The position numbers and the translations under genes are program-made. The notes under the pieces are model-generated. The model searched no databases, was not told where the DNA came from, and saw only the letters and a program-made list of their open reading frames with translations. From Acinetobacter sp. YWS30-1 (GTDB taxonomy: Bacteria; Pseudomonadota; Gammaproteobacteria; Pseudomonadales; Moraxellaceae): a stretch of 64,000 nucleotides of DNA. This document shows positions 47,181-57,226 of the stretch, in pieces. Each line of letters begins with the position of its first letter. Positions within the stretch are counted from its first letter, which is position 1. The DNA is taken from positions 2,356,001-2,420,000 of the forward strand of contig NZ_CP114606.1 of assembly GCF_033558715.1 (NCBI RefSeq), in the 5' to 3' direction.

Positions 47181-49016
47181 TTATTTAGAACGGTTACGTT
47201 TACGTTCGTTTTCAGTCAGGTAACGTTTACGGATACGGATTGACTTAGGTGTTACTTCAACTAGCTCGTCATCTTCAATGAATTCAAGCGCTTGTTCTAG
47301 CGTGTATTCAAGGTTTGGAACAAGAGTCAATGCTTCATCAGTACCAGACGCACGTACGTTAGTTAACTGTTTCGCTTTAGTTGGGTTAACCACCATGTCG
47401 TCAGAACGTGAGTTGATACCTACGATCATACCTTCATAAACTTCTAACTGTGGTTTAGCAAATAGACGACCACGGTCTTGAAGTGTGAACAGTGCATAGC
47501 CCAGGCAAGTACCTTGAACCATAGAAATCAGTACACCGTTTTGACGTTTCGCAACAGTACCTTGTTTAGCAGGACCGTAGTGCGAGAAGCTTGAAGTCAT
47601 GATACCAGTACCAGAAGTCATGGTCATGAATTCAGAACGGAAACCGATCAAGCCACGTGAAGGAACAGTTGCTTCAATACGGATACGGCCTTTACCGTCA
47701 ACTTCCATATTGGTCATTTCGCCTTTACGGTGACCCATTTGTTCCATTACAGAACCTTGGTGCTGTTCTTCAACGTCAAACGTTACGTTTTCGTACGGTT
47801 CTTGCATTTGACCGTCGATTTCTTTCATGATCACTTGCGGACGTGATACACCAAGCTCGAAGCCTTCACGACGCATGTTTTCGATCAGTACAGAAAGGTG
47901 AAGCTCACCACGACCAGATACTTTGAAACGGTCAGGACTGTCAGTATCTTCAACACGAAGTGCTACGTTGTGGATCAATTCGCGGTCAAGACGCTCACGG
48001 ATATTACGTGAAGTTACGAATTTACCTTCTTTACCAGCGAACGGAGAGTTGTTCACCTGGAAAGTCATAGACACTGTAGGTTCATCTACAGAAAGTGCTG
48101 GAAGCGCTTCAACATTTTTAGGATCACAAATTGTATCTGAAATGTTCAGTGCATCGATACCAGTTACACAAACGATATCACCTGCAGAAGCTTCTTCAAT
48201 ATCAACACGTTCTAGACCATGGTAACCCATGATTTTCAAGATACGGCCGTTACGAGTTTTGCCTTCTTTGTCGATGACAGTCACAGGAGTGTTCAGTTTT
48301 ACAGAACCGCGCTGGATACGACCAACACCGATTACACCTACGAAGCTGTTATAGTCCAAAGATGAAATTTGCATCTGGAATGGACCGTCAACGTCAACTG
48401 CTGGTGGCTCAACGATGTCTACGATTGTTTGGAACAATGGAGTCATGTCGTCAGCAAGTTCTTCTGGAGAAGGACCAGCAACACCACGAAGACCAGAAGC
48501 ATAAACTACTGGGAAGTCTAACTGTTCGTCAGTACCGCCAAGGTTGTCGAACAGGTCGAAGACTTGGTCGATTACCCAGTCTGGACGCGCACTTGGTTTA
48601 TCAACTTTATTGATAATTACGATTGGTTTCAAACCACGCGCGAACGCTTTTTGCGTTACGAAACGGGTTTGTGGCATAGGACCTTCTTGTGAATCTACAA
48701 GAAGCAGTACGCAGTCAACCATCGACATTACACGTTCAACTTCACCACCAAAGTCGGCGTGTCCCGGGGTGTCCACGATGTTAATACGGTATTCTGTATC
48801 TGTACGTTTATCTAACCACTTGATTGCAGTGTTTTTTGCAAGAATGGTAATACCACGTTCAGATTCTAACGCGTTCGAATCCATGACACGCTCGATCTCA
48901 CCCGCGCGATCACCGAGAGCACCTGATTGTTGCAAAAGTTTGTCTACAAGAGTGGTTTTACCATGGTCGACGTGCGCGATAATGGCAATGTTACGGAGAG
49001 TTTTAATATCTGACAT
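47181..49016 (-). CDS. typA: Ribosome-associated GTPase TypA/BipA
   Basis: BipA is a translational GTPase that binds ribosomes and supports 50S assembly and growth under stress. The 611-residue protein has the G1 motif AHVDHGKTT, G2 ERGITI, G3 DTPGHADFGGEV and G4 NKVDKPSAR. EF-G-like domains follow, then the BipA-specific C-terminal domain with SVRASGTDEALTLVP-type sequence (TNVRASGTDEAL) and the basic tail. It is divergent from the permease gene. Confidence 0.96.
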   Translation of the reverse strand: MSDIKTLRNIAIIAHVDHGKTTLVDKLLQQSGALGDRAGEIERVMDSNALESERGITILAKNTAIKWLDKRTDTEYRINIVDTPGHADFGGEVERVMSMVDCVLLLVDSQEGPMPQTRFVTQKAFARGLKPIVIINKVDKPSARPDWVIDQVFDLFDNLGGTDEQLDFPVVYASGLRGVAGPSPEELADDMTPLFQTIVDIVEPPAVDVDGPFQMQISSLDYNSFVGVIGVGRIQRGSVKLNTPVTVIDKEGKTRNGRILKIMGYHGLERVDIEEASAGDIVCVTGIDALNISDTICDPKNVEALPALSVDEPTVSMTFQVNNSPFAGKEGKFVTSRNIRERLDRELIHNVALRVEDTDSPDRFKVSGRGELHLSVLIENMRREGFELGVSRPQVIMKEIDGQMQEPYENVTFDVEEQHQGSVMEQMGHRKGEMTNMEVDGKGRIRIEATVPSRGLIGFRSEFMTMTSGTGIMTSSFSHYGPAKQGTVAKRQNGVLISMVQGTCLGYALFTLQDRGRLFAKPQLEVYEGMIVGINSRSDDMVVNPTKAKQLTNVRASGTDEALTLVPNLEYTLEQALEFIEDDELVEVTPKSIRIRKRYLTENERKRNRSK

Positions 49017-49178
49017 GTAAATTCGATACGTTTTAAATTTGAGGGCAAATTATACAGAAAAATACAAACTTTTGACAGTGACTGTTTGTAGAGAGCGTCA
49101 ATTTTTTTTCCAATTACTTTTGTAATGACGTGTAACTCGATTAGAATAGCGCCACCCAGCCTTAATTTGCATTGACAC

Positions 49179-50549
49179 ATGTCTGATTTTAATCAATCTC
49201 CTCTTTCTAAAGATCAACTTGACCTTGTCTACGGCCTTGAAGATCGTCCTAAACCGTTTATCGCATTTTTAGCCGCATTCCAGCATTTATTGGCCATTAT
49301 TGTCCCAATTGTAACGCCAGGTTTACTGATCTGTCTGGCACTTGGGGTCTCCAAAGAAGATACCAACATGATCTTGTCCATGTCTTTGGTGATCTCTGGT
49401 ATCGCAACTTTCTTACAATCCAAGAAAGTGGGGCCCTTTGGCGCAGGCTTGCTGATTGTTCAGGGTACAAGTTTTAACTTTATTGGCCCAATCATCGGGA
49501 TCGGTTCAGCGATGGTCGCTGCAGGCACACCGGTAGAAGCGGTGATGGCTTCGATCTTTGGTGTAGTGATTGCAGGTTCATTTATTGAAATGGGCGTGTC
49601 ACGCATTTTGCCATGGGTGAAGAAACTCATTACTCCACTAGTAACGGGTATTGTAGTTCTATTGATTGGTTTAACCTTGATTAAAGAAGGTCTGATCAGC
49701 ATGGGTGGTGGTTATCAAGCCATGGGTGACAAAACTTTCGCCAATGCAGATAACCTCATCATGTCATGTACGGTTTTGGCTTTAATTATTTTACTCAACC
49801 GTGTACGTATTACATGGGTAAAAAGTTCTGCCATCCTGATTGCCTTAGTCGTGGGTTACATCCTTGCAGGCTTTATGGGTCATTTAAACTTTGATGGCTT
49901 AAAAGATGCACCTCTGGTTCAGATTCCTACCCCAATGCATTTTGGTTTAAGCTTCTCATGGAGCTTATTCATTCCAATGGCATTCATTTACCTGGTGACT
50001 TCACTAGAAGCCATTGGTGATATTACCGCAACATCAAAATTATCGAATCAGCCAGTGGATGGTCAAACCTGGATGAATCGCATTAAAGGTGGTGTGTTAG
50101 TGAATGGTGCTAACTCTCTGCTTGCAGGCTTATTTAATACCTTCCCAAGTTCAGTTTTCGCACAAAATAATGGTGTGATTCAATTGACTGGTGTAGCTAG
50201 CCGTTATGTTGGGATATGGATCGCAGCACTCCTCGTGATTCTAGGTCTACTGCCTGCTGTTGCAGGTGTGATCCAAGCCGTTCCTCAAGCTGTGCTTGGT
50301 GGCGCAGTGATGGTGATGTTCGGTGCAGTCGCTGCATCTGGGATTAATATCCTGTCTGGTATTCACTTAGACCGTCGTGCCCTGCTGATCATTGCAATTT
50401 CGCTTGCACTTGGCTTAGGCGTTGCACAGGTACCTCAGATTCTGGAACATCTTCCTGAATTATTCCGTAACATCTTTAGCTCAGGTGTTGCGACAGGCGG
50501 TATTGCAGCCCTCATATTGAATATTGTTCTTCCTGAAGTAAAGAAGTAA
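49179..50549 (+). CDS. NCS2-family xanthine/urate permease (XanP-like)
   Basis: The 456-residue transporter has about 14 membrane segments. The substrate-site motif VTSLEAIGDITATS in TM8 and FNTFPSSVFAQNNGVIQLTGVASR in TM10 match the xanthine/uric-acid branch of the NCS2 family; uracil permeases differ here. The early HLLAIIVPIVTPGLLI also fits. It imports purine bases with protons. No purine-degradation genes are adjacent. No clear ribosome site precedes the ATG. Confidence 0.88.
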   Translation: MSDFNQSPLSKDQLDLVYGLEDRPKPFIAFLAAFQHLLAIIVPIVTPGLLICLALGVSKEDTNMILSMSLVISGIATFLQSKKVGPFGAGLLIVQGTSFNFIGPIIGIGSAMVAAGTPVEAVMASIFGVVIAGSFIEMGVSRILPWVKKLITPLVTGIVVLLIGLTLIKEGLISMGGGYQAMGDKTFANADNLIMSCTVLALIILLNRVRITWVKSSAILIALVVGYILAGFMGHLNFDGLKDAPLVQIPTPMHFGLSFSWSLFIPMAFIYLVTSLEAIGDITATSKLSNQPVDGQTWMNRIKGGVLVNGANSLLAGLFNTFPSSVFAQNNGVIQLTGVASRYVGIWIAALLVILGLLPAVAGVIQAVPQAVLGGAVMVMFGAVAASGINILSGIHLDRRALLIIAISLALGLGVAQVPQILEHLPELFRNIFSSGVATGGIAALILNIVLPEVKK

Positions 50550-50563
50550 TTTCATGTCCAAAG

Positions 50564-50598
50564 AACACTGTCTGAGTTGGACTCGGACAGTGTTTTTT
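50564..50598 (+). terminator. Terminator of the NCS2 permease gene
   Basis: AACACTGTCTGAG and CTCGGACAGTGTT pair over 13 bases with one G-T wobble, followed by six T. It lies within the upstream-open part of the rsmC frame, which argues for the later rsmC start. Confidence 0.88.
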
Positions 50599-50615
50599 CT
50601 ATTGGAGAAAGATCT

Positions 50616-51650
50616 ATGGATCCTAAAAGCGAAGTTTTATTAAGACAATATGATTATTTGTCTGGTCGCGTATTGCTGGTAAATGCCCCGACCGATGAGC
50701 TTCTTGCTGAATGTGGTGAATCTATCCAGCCCTTTGTTTGGACATGGAATTATAATGATTTTCAATATTTCCAGTCACAGCAGGCTCAGGTTCATTTCGG
50801 CGCAGAATTTCCTGATCAGGAATTTGATCAGGCAGTTATTTTCGTACCTAAATCAAAAGAATTATTGAATTATCTGATTCACAATATTGCAGCCCGATTA
50901 AAACAAGGCAGCAGTGTCTTTCTGGTCGGTGAAAAGAAAGGTGGCGTAGAGCGTGCGGCAAAGCAGCTACAGGCTTATGGTAAACTCATCAAGCTCGACA
51001 GCGCACGACATTGCCAATTGTGGCAATTGACTCTAGACTGCACGGTCGAAGCAAAAGCGTTGGCAGATTGGGCACAGACCTATACAGTGGCCACACCAAA
51101 AGGTGATTTGCAGATTTGTGCACTTCCAGGTGTATTCAGTCAGGATCATCTGGATGTAGGAACAGCGGTGTTCTTACCCTATTTATCTCAGGTGACCTCA
51201 GGCAAGATTGCCGACTTTGGCTGTGGTGCAGGCGTGATCAGTGCTTATTTAGCCAAACTGAATCCTGAGAACCGTATTTTTGCTCTGGACGTGGATGCCT
51301 TTGCCTTGGCTTCTACTCAAATGACATTTGAGAAAAATCAGCTCAGTCCTCAGCAGCTGGAAATTAAAGCTGTGTCAGGTATTGAAGATGCACCGCTCTT
51401 TTTACATGCCATTGTCAGCAATCCTCCTTTCCATCAGGGAATCCAGACCAATTATGCGGCCAGCGAAACTTTATGCAAGACTTCGCGTCGTCATCTCAAG
51501 TCTGGCGGGGAATTATGGATTGTGGCAAACCGTTTCTTAAATTATCCAATTTTAATTGAACAAAGTTTTGGCCAATGTACAGTCAAAACTGATCAACAAG
51601 GTTTTAAAGTGCTCTTCGCCAGCACTCAAAAAAATGCTAAGGAATCATGA
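50616..51650 (+). CDS. rsmC: 16S rRNA (guanine1207-N2)-methyltransferase
   Basis: RsmC methylates G1207 in 16S rRNA of the 30S subunit. The start at 50616 ([17 protein letters not shown]), behind a GGAGAAA ribosome site, gives 344 residues. The inactive N-terminal domain (1-150) is followed by the SAM-binding domain with [28 protein letters not shown] and the catalytic [11 protein letters not shown]. The stop overlaps the next start (ATGA). Confidence 0.94.
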   Translation: MDPKSEVLLRQYDYLSGRVLLVNAPTDELLAECGESIQPFVWTWNYNDFQYFQSQQAQVHFGAEFPDQEFDQAVIFVPKSKELLNYLIHNIAARLKQGSSVFLVGEKKGGVERAAKQLQAYGKLIKLDSARHCQLWQLTLDCTVEAKALADWAQTYTVATPKGDLQICALPGVFSQDHLDVGTAVFLPYLSQVTSGKIADFGCGAGVISAYLAKLNPENRIFALDVDAFALASTQMTFEKNQLSPQQLEIKAVSGIEDAPLFLHAIVSNPPFHQGIQTNYAASETLCKTSRRHLKSGGELWIVANRFLNYPILIEQSFGQCTVKTDQQGFKVLFASTQKNAKES

Positions 51651-53113
51651 TGAGCGAAACTCAGAACAGCGTGCAGCTGCAGCGTAAGCTTGGTGCTCGT
51701 CATCTCAATATGATCGCGATTGGCGGGTCTATCGGTACAGGTTTATTCCTGGCCTCAGGTGCGACTATTGCCAGCGCAGGCCCGGGTGGCGCACTTCTCG
51801 CCTATGCCCTGATTGGCGTAATGATTTATTTCTTGATGACCAGCCTTGGAGAACTTGCGACTCATAATCCGACCTCGGGCGCATTCTTTACCTACGGCAC
51901 CAAATATGTCGAAGGTGGTTTTGGTTTCGCTTTAGGCTGGAACTACTGGTACAACTGGGCGATTACCGTTGCCTTTGAACTGGTTGCCGTACAGTTCATT
52001 ATGAAATTCTGGTTCCCTGATATTCCGGGCTTTTACTGGAGTGCGATCTTCCTCGCTGTGATCTTTGGGATTAACGCTCTCACAGTAAAAGGTTTTGGTG
52101 AATCAGAATTCTTCTTCTCATTAGTGAAAGTTCTGGCAATTATTGCCTTTATCATCATCGGGATCTGGATGATTGCCAAGATCATGCTCACACCGGGTGT
52201 TTCGGCATTTGCAAACTGGAGCGTAGGTGAAGCGCCTTTTGTAGGCGGTTTCCAGGCCTTGATTGGTGTTGCCATGATTGCCGGATTCTCGTTCCAGGGT
52301 ACCGAGATGGTTGGTGTAGCGGCTGGTGAATCTAAAGATCCGCAAAAAACCATTCCAGTCGCGATCAAGCAAATCTTCTGGCGAATCCTGCTGTTCTATA
52401 TCGTATGTATTTTCATTATCGGTACATTGGTTGCTTATAATGATCCGCGTCTCTTACAGGCAGCTGCAACTGAAGATATTGCCCTTTCTCCATTCACTTT
52501 ATTGTATGAGAAAGCAGGTTTTGCTTTTGCAGCCAGTATGATGAATGCGGTAATTCTGACTGCGATTCTGTCTGCAGGTAACTCAGGCATGTATTCTTCG
52601 ACCCGTATGCTGTTCGATATGGCACGTAAAGGCAGTGCGCCTAAGCTGTTTGCCCATCTGGATCCACGCGGTGTACCGATGAATGCCCTGTATGCGACCA
52701 CGGCGATTGCGGCACTATGCTTCCTGACCACATTCTTTGGCGAGCAGGAAGTCTTTAACTGGTTGCTGAATATGTCAGGTATGTGTGGCTTCATTGTCTG
52801 GCTCGGAATTGCGATCTCACATTACCGCTTCCGTAAAGGTTATCTGGCTCAAGGCTATCAACTTGAAGGTCTAGCCTATAGAGCTAAATTCTTCCCGTTC
52901 GCGCCTTGGTTTGCCTTCGTCCTTTGTTCAATTGTTGTTCTAGGTCAAAATTATCAAGCTGTCCTAGATGGTGAGTGGTTGGCTGTCCTTTCTACTTATA
53001 TCGGTATTTTATTATTCCTGGTGATCTGGCTAGGTTATAAGTGGAAATATAAAACCAAACTGGTTTCCTATCAGGAGATGGATGTTCGACCGATGAATAT
53101 TGAAAAACACTAA
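51647..53113 (+). CDS. Amino-acid permease, LysP-like (APC/AAT family)
   Basis: The 488-residue protein has 12 membrane helices with the AAT signatures [39 protein letters not shown] and [16 protein letters not shown]. Length and the [15 protein letters not shown] segment fit lysine-type permeases, but the substrate is an inference. Translation is coupled to rsmC by a 4-base overlap, an unusual partner. Confidence 0.85.
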   Translation: MMSETQNSVQLQRKLGARHLNMIAIGGSIGTGLFLASGATIASAGPGGALLAYALIGVMIYFLMTSLGELATHNPTSGAFFTYGTKYVEGGFGFALGWNYWYNWAITVAFELVAVQFIMKFWFPDIPGFYWSAIFLAVIFGINALTVKGFGESEFFFSLVKVLAIIAFIIIGIWMIAKIMLTPGVSAFANWSVGEAPFVGGFQALIGVAMIAGFSFQGTEMVGVAAGESKDPQKTIPVAIKQIFWRILLFYIVCIFIIGTLVAYNDPRLLQAAATEDIALSPFTLLYEKAGFAFAASMMNAVILTAILSAGNSGMYSSTRMLFDMARKGSAPKLFAHLDPRGVPMNALYATTAIAALCFLTTFFGEQEVFNWLLNMSGMCGFIVWLGIAISHYRFRKGYLAQGYQLEGLAYRAKFFPFAPWFAFVLCSIVVLGQNYQAVLDGEWLAVLSTYIGILLFLVIWLGYKWKYKTKLVSYQEMDVRPMNIEKH

Positions 53114-53128
53114 TATCTCACCTTTATT

Positions 53129-53157
53129 AAAAAAGCAGCTCAAGTAGCTGCTTTTTT
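53129..53157. terminator. Bidirectional terminator
   Basis: AAAAAAGCAGCT and AGCTGCTTTTTT with a five-base loop, between the converging permease and C39-like genes. Confidence 0.87.
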
Positions 53158-53168
53158 ATATTCTGAAA

Positions 53169-53702
53169 TCAGCTATGACGCATGACAAAATTACGGTCAT
53201 CAATCACGATGACTTGCTGACAAATACCTTTTACTCGACGCTGCTGTTCGAAAACTTCTTTAGACATAGCATTAAAACTATCAAAGAAACTGATTTCTTT
53301 TTCATTGATTTCATAAATTAATGAATGGTTCCCTACCCCTTCCAGCGTATCGTAGAACACGATTACAAAACGGCCTTTATCTACCGATTTTTGAATATCT
53401 GTATAAGAAAGTGGATATTCATGAACAGACACTTTGAGTTCTTGTGCTTTTTGATAAAACTGGATTTCAAGCGGCTGTTTATCGGGATCAGTTTCTGTAA
53501 AAAATTCAACATCAAGCCCTAGTGTTTTAAGTGCAACAGCGAGTGCAATACTTGAAGCTCCCATCTCATCATTATACTGTGTCAATTGCACCAGATCAGG
53601 AATATGCAGATCTATTCCATAATGATGAAAAACCATCCAGATTGCATATATACCACTATTAGCTTCCAGACTTTGTAAGTCTTGAGGGAGTTCTATACTC
53701 AT
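53169..53702 (-). CDS. C39-peptidase-like protein lacking the catalytic Cys
   Basis: The 177-residue cytoplasmic protein reads like a C39-type papain fold: LEANSGIYAIWMVFHHYGIDL at the place of the usual Cys-Gly-x-x motif, GNHSLIYEI with the expected His126, and FFDSF with Asp141. The nucleophile position is Ser16 instead of Cys, so it is probably not a normal cysteine protease. It could be a binding or regulatory relative. It lies alone next to ompA, sharing its strand, with a terminator between. Confidence 0.6.
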   Translation of the reverse strand: MSIELPQDLQSLEANSGIYAIWMVFHHYGIDLHIPDLVQLTQYNDEMGASSIALAVALKTLGLDVEFFTETDPDKQPLEIQFYQKAQELKVSVHEYPLSYTDIQKSVDKGRFVIVFYDTLEGVGNHSLIYEINEKEISFFDSFNAMSKEVFEQQRRVKGICQQVIVIDDRNFVMRHS

Positions 53703-53754
53703 GCTTTAACTCCAAATCAGTTTCGAGCAGCAAGTGTATGCAAAAAACAGCCAT

Positions 53755-53785
53755 AAAAAAAGCGACTCAAAGAGTCGCTTTTTTT
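53755..53785 (-). terminator. ompA terminator
   Basis: AAAAAAAGCGACTC and GAGTCGCTTTTTTT form a perfect 14-base stem about 20 bases beyond the ompA stop. Confidence 0.92.
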
Positions 53786-53805
53786 AATCACTGTTCAATA
53801 ACGAA

Positions 53806-54855
53806 TTATTGAGCAGCTGGTTGTTCAGCTAGAACAGTACGGCTACCAGTGATTGTCGCGAATACACGACGGTTCATAGCACGACCTTCTTTAGTGTTGT
53901 TGTCAGCAATCGGTTGATCCCAAGCGAAACCTTGAGTAGACAAACGAGATGCATCTACGTTGTATTCGTTAACAAGTGCAGATTTAACAGAGTTAGCACG
54001 AGCTAGAGATAAACGTTCGTTCAATGCACGTGGACCAGTGCTGTCTGTGTGACCTTCGATACGAGCAGTTGCGTTTGGATATTCAACTAGCTTCTCAGCA
54101 ACTTTCGCGATTTCTGGTTTGTATTGGTCTTTGATGTTTGATTTATTCGTATCAAAGAACACGCGAAGTTCCATGTTCAGGTCTTCAGTCAACTCTTGTG
54201 GTGCTGGAGCTACTGGAGCTACTGGCTCAACTGGAGCAACTTCTACAACGTCAGCAGCTGGTTTCAAACGACCACCTAAAACTACGTTAAGACCAGCAAG
54301 TGCTGTATAGTTCCAGAATTTTTCGTCAAAGTGATAAGTACCACGAGCTTCAGTACGTAGCGCTAAAGCATCGTTGATGTGCCAGAATGCACCGATACCA
54401 GCATTACCTAGTGTACCTTCTTCTTCATCACCACGTCCACCACGCGGCACATCATCAAATTTATATTTGTAATGACCAGCACCTAACAATGCATATGGTT
54501 TGATTTTGCTGTCATAGTTGCCAGTGAACACATCAGAAGTTGCATAGAAGTTACCTGCAATGTTCTGACCTTTGTATTCTGAACCAGGATTAACACTTTC
54601 TACATCACCTTTAACCTGGCTATATTCAGCTTCGAAACCTAACCATGGAGTTAGTTCAACACCAATTGCAGCACCTACAAACAAATCATCCTGTAATTCA
54701 GGACCACTTGTTAGTTCACCATCATTACCGCCATTGTTGTGTTGGGTGTCTTGCCAAGTATAACCTAACATTAATGGAGTAACAGTTACGCCTGCGTTTG
54801 CAGCAGCAAAAGGAGCAGCTACAAGCATTGCTAAAGCAATACGACTCATTTTCAT
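53806..54855 (-). CDS. ompA: Outer-membrane protein OmpA (Omp38)
   Basis: OmpA is the major Acinetobacter outer-membrane protein linking the membrane to peptidoglycan. The start at 54855 ([21 protein letters not shown]) has a GGAGG ribosome site. The 349-residue protein has an N-terminal eight-strand barrel (about 22-200), a Pro/Val/Ala hinge ([16 protein letters not shown]), and an OmpA-C domain with [26 protein letters not shown] and the peptidoglycan-binding Asp and Arg ([13 protein letters not shown]). It is very similar to the A. baumannii protein as I know it. Confidence 0.96.
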   Translation of the reverse strand: MKMSRIALAMLVAAPFAAANAGVTVTPLMLGYTWQDTQHNNGGNDGELTSGPELQDDLFVGAAIGVELTPWLGFEAEYSQVKGDVESVNPGSEYKGQNIAGNFYATSDVFTGNYDSKIKPYALLGAGHYKYKFDDVPRGGRGDEEEGTLGNAGIGAFWHINDALALRTEARGTYHFDEKFWNYTALAGLNVVLGGRLKPAADVVEVAPVEPVAPVAPAPQELTEDLNMELRVFFDTNKSNIKDQYKPEIAKVAEKLVEYPNATARIEGHTDSTGPRALNERLSLARANSVKSALVNEYNVDASRLSTQGFAWDQPIADNNTKEGRAMNRRVFATITGSRTVLAEQPAAQ

Positions 54856-54965
54856 GGATTTATCCTCCAGAGATAACAATTGTTGTTCAAGCTCAAGCCT
54901 TCTAATAGGCCATTCTGAGATAGGCTTTTTTTACCCCAGTGTTATTTTTAAGCTATTCACTGCGC

Positions 54966-54994
54966 ATCATACAAACACTTTATTATTTTTCCAA
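54966..54994 (-). promoter_or_regulatory. Probable ompA promoter
   Basis: On the minus strand TTGGAA (54994-54989) and TATGAT (54971-54966) are separated by exactly 17 bases, a strong sigma-70 fit. The predicted 5' leader is about 105 bases. Confidence 0.65.
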
Positions 54995-54997
54995 GTG

Positions 54998-55016
54998 CTT
55001 GATTAATCTAATCAAG
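54998..55016. promoter_or_regulatory. Palindrome next to the ompA -35 box
   Basis: CTTGATTA-ATC-TAATCAAG is a perfect 8-base inverted repeat with a 3-base centre, ending four bases upstream of the ompA -35 element. The position suits an activator or repressor site; the protein is unknown. Confidence 0.5.
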
Positions 55017-55230
55017 TAAATTATTGACAAAATTACTTACAATTTCCGTTGTAATTCAGTAATTTTTTACTCAATTTTTTGTTGTGAATCGCCTATTGTC
55101 ATTGCCAATTTATTTTTAAGCGCCTTTTTGAATTTTGAGTAAGGCATTTCTTACTCGCTCAATTAAGCATAAAAAACGCACAATTAATAGCATGTTTCAA
55201 ATAAAAATAATATATAAATCAGGTAACTCT

Positions 55231-55752
55231 ATGTATAAAAAGATAACAAGAGCGTTCACTATTGTTGAGTTAATTATCTGTATTGCCCTTATCGCAATTG
55301 TGGTCACAATTGCCTTGCCTTACTTTCATGATTATTTATCCAAGCAGGAAGCCAAAAATATTCCGATGAAACTTACAGCAACCAATCGTTATGCACGCAG
55401 CCAGGCAGCTGTGTTTCACCAGAATATTGTGATTTGTCCCAGTCAAGATTCATTAACCTGCCAAGCAAACCAATGGAATAAAAATTTGCTGGTATTTATT
55501 GATAAAAACCGTAATCGTCAAGTCGACAATGACGAACAAATTTTACACATTGAACAACTTAATCTTAAATACGGTAACTTGAGTTGGCGAGGTGCTTTAA
55601 GTATGCCGAACGTAACTTATCAAGCCCAGACGGCTTTACCAATTGGATCGAATGGCAGCTTTTATTATTGTTCTACTCACCTTGCATCTCAGCAACGTAT
55701 TGTCTTGAATAAAATGGGACATATCCGAATCGAACATCTGGCCTCCTGTTAA
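55231..55752 (+). CDS. GspH/FimT-type pseudopilin
   Basis: The ATG at 55231 (MYKKITRAFTIVELIICIALIAIVV) gives 173 residues with a type IV prepilin N-terminus: a short basic leader, the cleavage site before Phe, Glu5 of the mature protein, and a hydrophobic helix. The residue before the cut is Ala, where Gly is usual. The body contains CPSQDSLTCQANQWNKNLLVFID and FYYCSTHLASQQRIVLNK, as in FimT/GspH minor pilins. It is orphaned from other pilus genes. The frame extends upstream to 55135 without support. Confidence 0.82.
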   Translation: MYKKITRAFTIVELIICIALIAIVVTIALPYFHDYLSKQEAKNIPMKLTATNRYARSQAAVFHQNIVICPSQDSLTCQANQWNKNLLVFIDKNRNRQVDNDEQILHIEQLNLKYGNLSWRGALSMPNVTYQAQTALPIGSNGSFYYCSTHLASQQRIVLNKMGHIRIEHLASC

Positions 55753-55864
55753 TAAAACCCTAGAGTCTATGATTTATCCAGATTAGGACTTTAATCCTGT
55801 ACTTTTTTCAATATACTGCTTAGGTTCGAGAAAAAATGATCAAAACTTATAGGGAGATATAACA

Positions 55865-57040
55865 ATGACTGACATCGTAATTGTCAATGGCGCACGTACA
55901 GCGATGGGCGGCTTTCAAGGTAGCTTGGCTAGCGTTACTGCACCTGAACTGGGTGCTGCCACCATCAAAGAAGCGATTGCGCGTTCAGGCTTGCAGCCAA
56001 CCGATATTGAAGAAGTCATTATGGGTTGTGTACTCCCGGCAGGTTTAAAACAAGGTCCTGCCCGTCAAGCGATGCGTAAAGCGGGTCTGCCTGATTCTAC
56101 AGGTGCCGTCACCATCAATAAATTATGTGGTTCAGGCATGAAAGCAGTTATGCAAGCGGCAGATATGATTAAGGCAGGTTCTGCAACTTATGTGGTTGCA
56201 GGTGGGATGGAATCCATGACCAATGCGCCATATGTATTGCCAAAAGCGCGTGGCGGTTTCCGTATGGGTCATGGTGAAATCAAGGATCATATGTTCCTCG
56301 ATGGCCTGGAAGATGCCGAAACTGGTCGCCTGATGGGTTCATTTGCTCAAGATATGGCAAATAGCAAAGGTTATACACGTGAACAGATGGATGAATTTGC
56401 AATCCGTTCACTGAAACGTGCTCAAACTGCAGTCAATGAAGGCTACTTTGCTGATGAAATCGTGCCAGTCACTGTTTCCACCCGTAAAGGTGATGTAGTC
56501 GTTGATAAGGATGAGCAACCATTCAATGCCAATATTGACAAGATTCCAACTCTACGCCCTGCTTTTGCAAAAGACGGGACCATTACGGCAGCAAATGCCA
56601 GCTCTATTTCAGACGGTGCCTCTGCCCTTGTGCTGACTTCAAGCGACAATGCAGCAGCTAAAGGTTTAGCGCCTTTGGCTAAAATCATTGCTTATGCTTC
56701 AAACTCCCAGCATCCATCTGAATTCACGATTGCGCCAGTGGGTGCGATTCAGAAAGTTCTGGATAAAACTGGCTGGAAAGCTGAGGAAGTTGACCTTTGG
56801 GAAATCAATGAAGCGTTTGCTATGGTCACCATGTGCCCAATGGATGAGTTCAAGCTTGATCCTGAAAAAGTCAACATCAATGGTGGTGCATGTGCGCTCG
56901 GTCACCCGGTTGGTTCTACAGGTTCACGTATTATCCTGACCTTGATTCATGCATTGAAACGTACAGGCGGTAAACGTGGTATCGCTGCGCTATGTATTGG
57001 CGGTGGTGAAGCAACTGCGGTCGCAATCGAACTGATCTAA
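55865..57040 (+). CDS. Acetyl-CoA C-acetyltransferase
   Basis: The 391-residue thiolase shows the nucleophile Cys in TINKLCGSGMKAV, the active-site WEINEAFA, His in GGACALGHPVGSTGSR and the second catalytic Cys in ALCIGGGEA. Length and sequence fit the biosynthetic/acetoacetyl-CoA type (AtoB/PhaA). A good ribosome site (AGGGAGA) precedes the ATG. It is a single-gene unit, so the pathway (acetoacetate, PHB or amino-acid breakdown) is unclear. Confidence 0.93.
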   Translation: MTDIVIVNGARTAMGGFQGSLASVTAPELGAATIKEAIARSGLQPTDIEEVIMGCVLPAGLKQGPARQAMRKAGLPDSTGAVTINKLCGSGMKAVMQAADMIKAGSATYVVAGGMESMTNAPYVLPKARGGFRMGHGEIKDHMFLDGLEDAETGRLMGSFAQDMANSKGYTREQMDEFAIRSLKRAQTAVNEGYFADEIVPVTVSTRKGDVVVDKDEQPFNANIDKIPTLRPAFAKDGTITAANASSISDGASALVLTSSDNAAAKGLAPLAKIIAYASNSQHPSEFTIAPVGAIQKVLDKTGWKAEEVDLWEINEAFAMVTMCPMDEFKLDPEKVNINGGACALGHPVGSTGSRIILTLIHALKRTGGKRGIAALCIGGGEATAVAIELI

Positions 57041-57062
57041 TTCTTTTATAATCAATTCGTAG

Positions 57063-57090
57063 AGAGGGCTTTTATAGCCCTCTTTTTATT
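57063..57090 (+). terminator. Thiolase gene terminator
   Basis: AGAGGGCT and AGCCCTCT with a five-base loop, followed by T5. Confidence 0.85.
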
Positions 57091-57226
57091 TTATAAATAT
57101 TTCATTTTTTTATTATCTATCCATAAAGTAAATTCTTTTAATTACATTTTCATAAAGCTTCTTTATCAATCAGATTCAATTCAGGGCGTAAATTAAAGGG
57201 ATTCAGAATAAGAAAAGGAATCCTGC

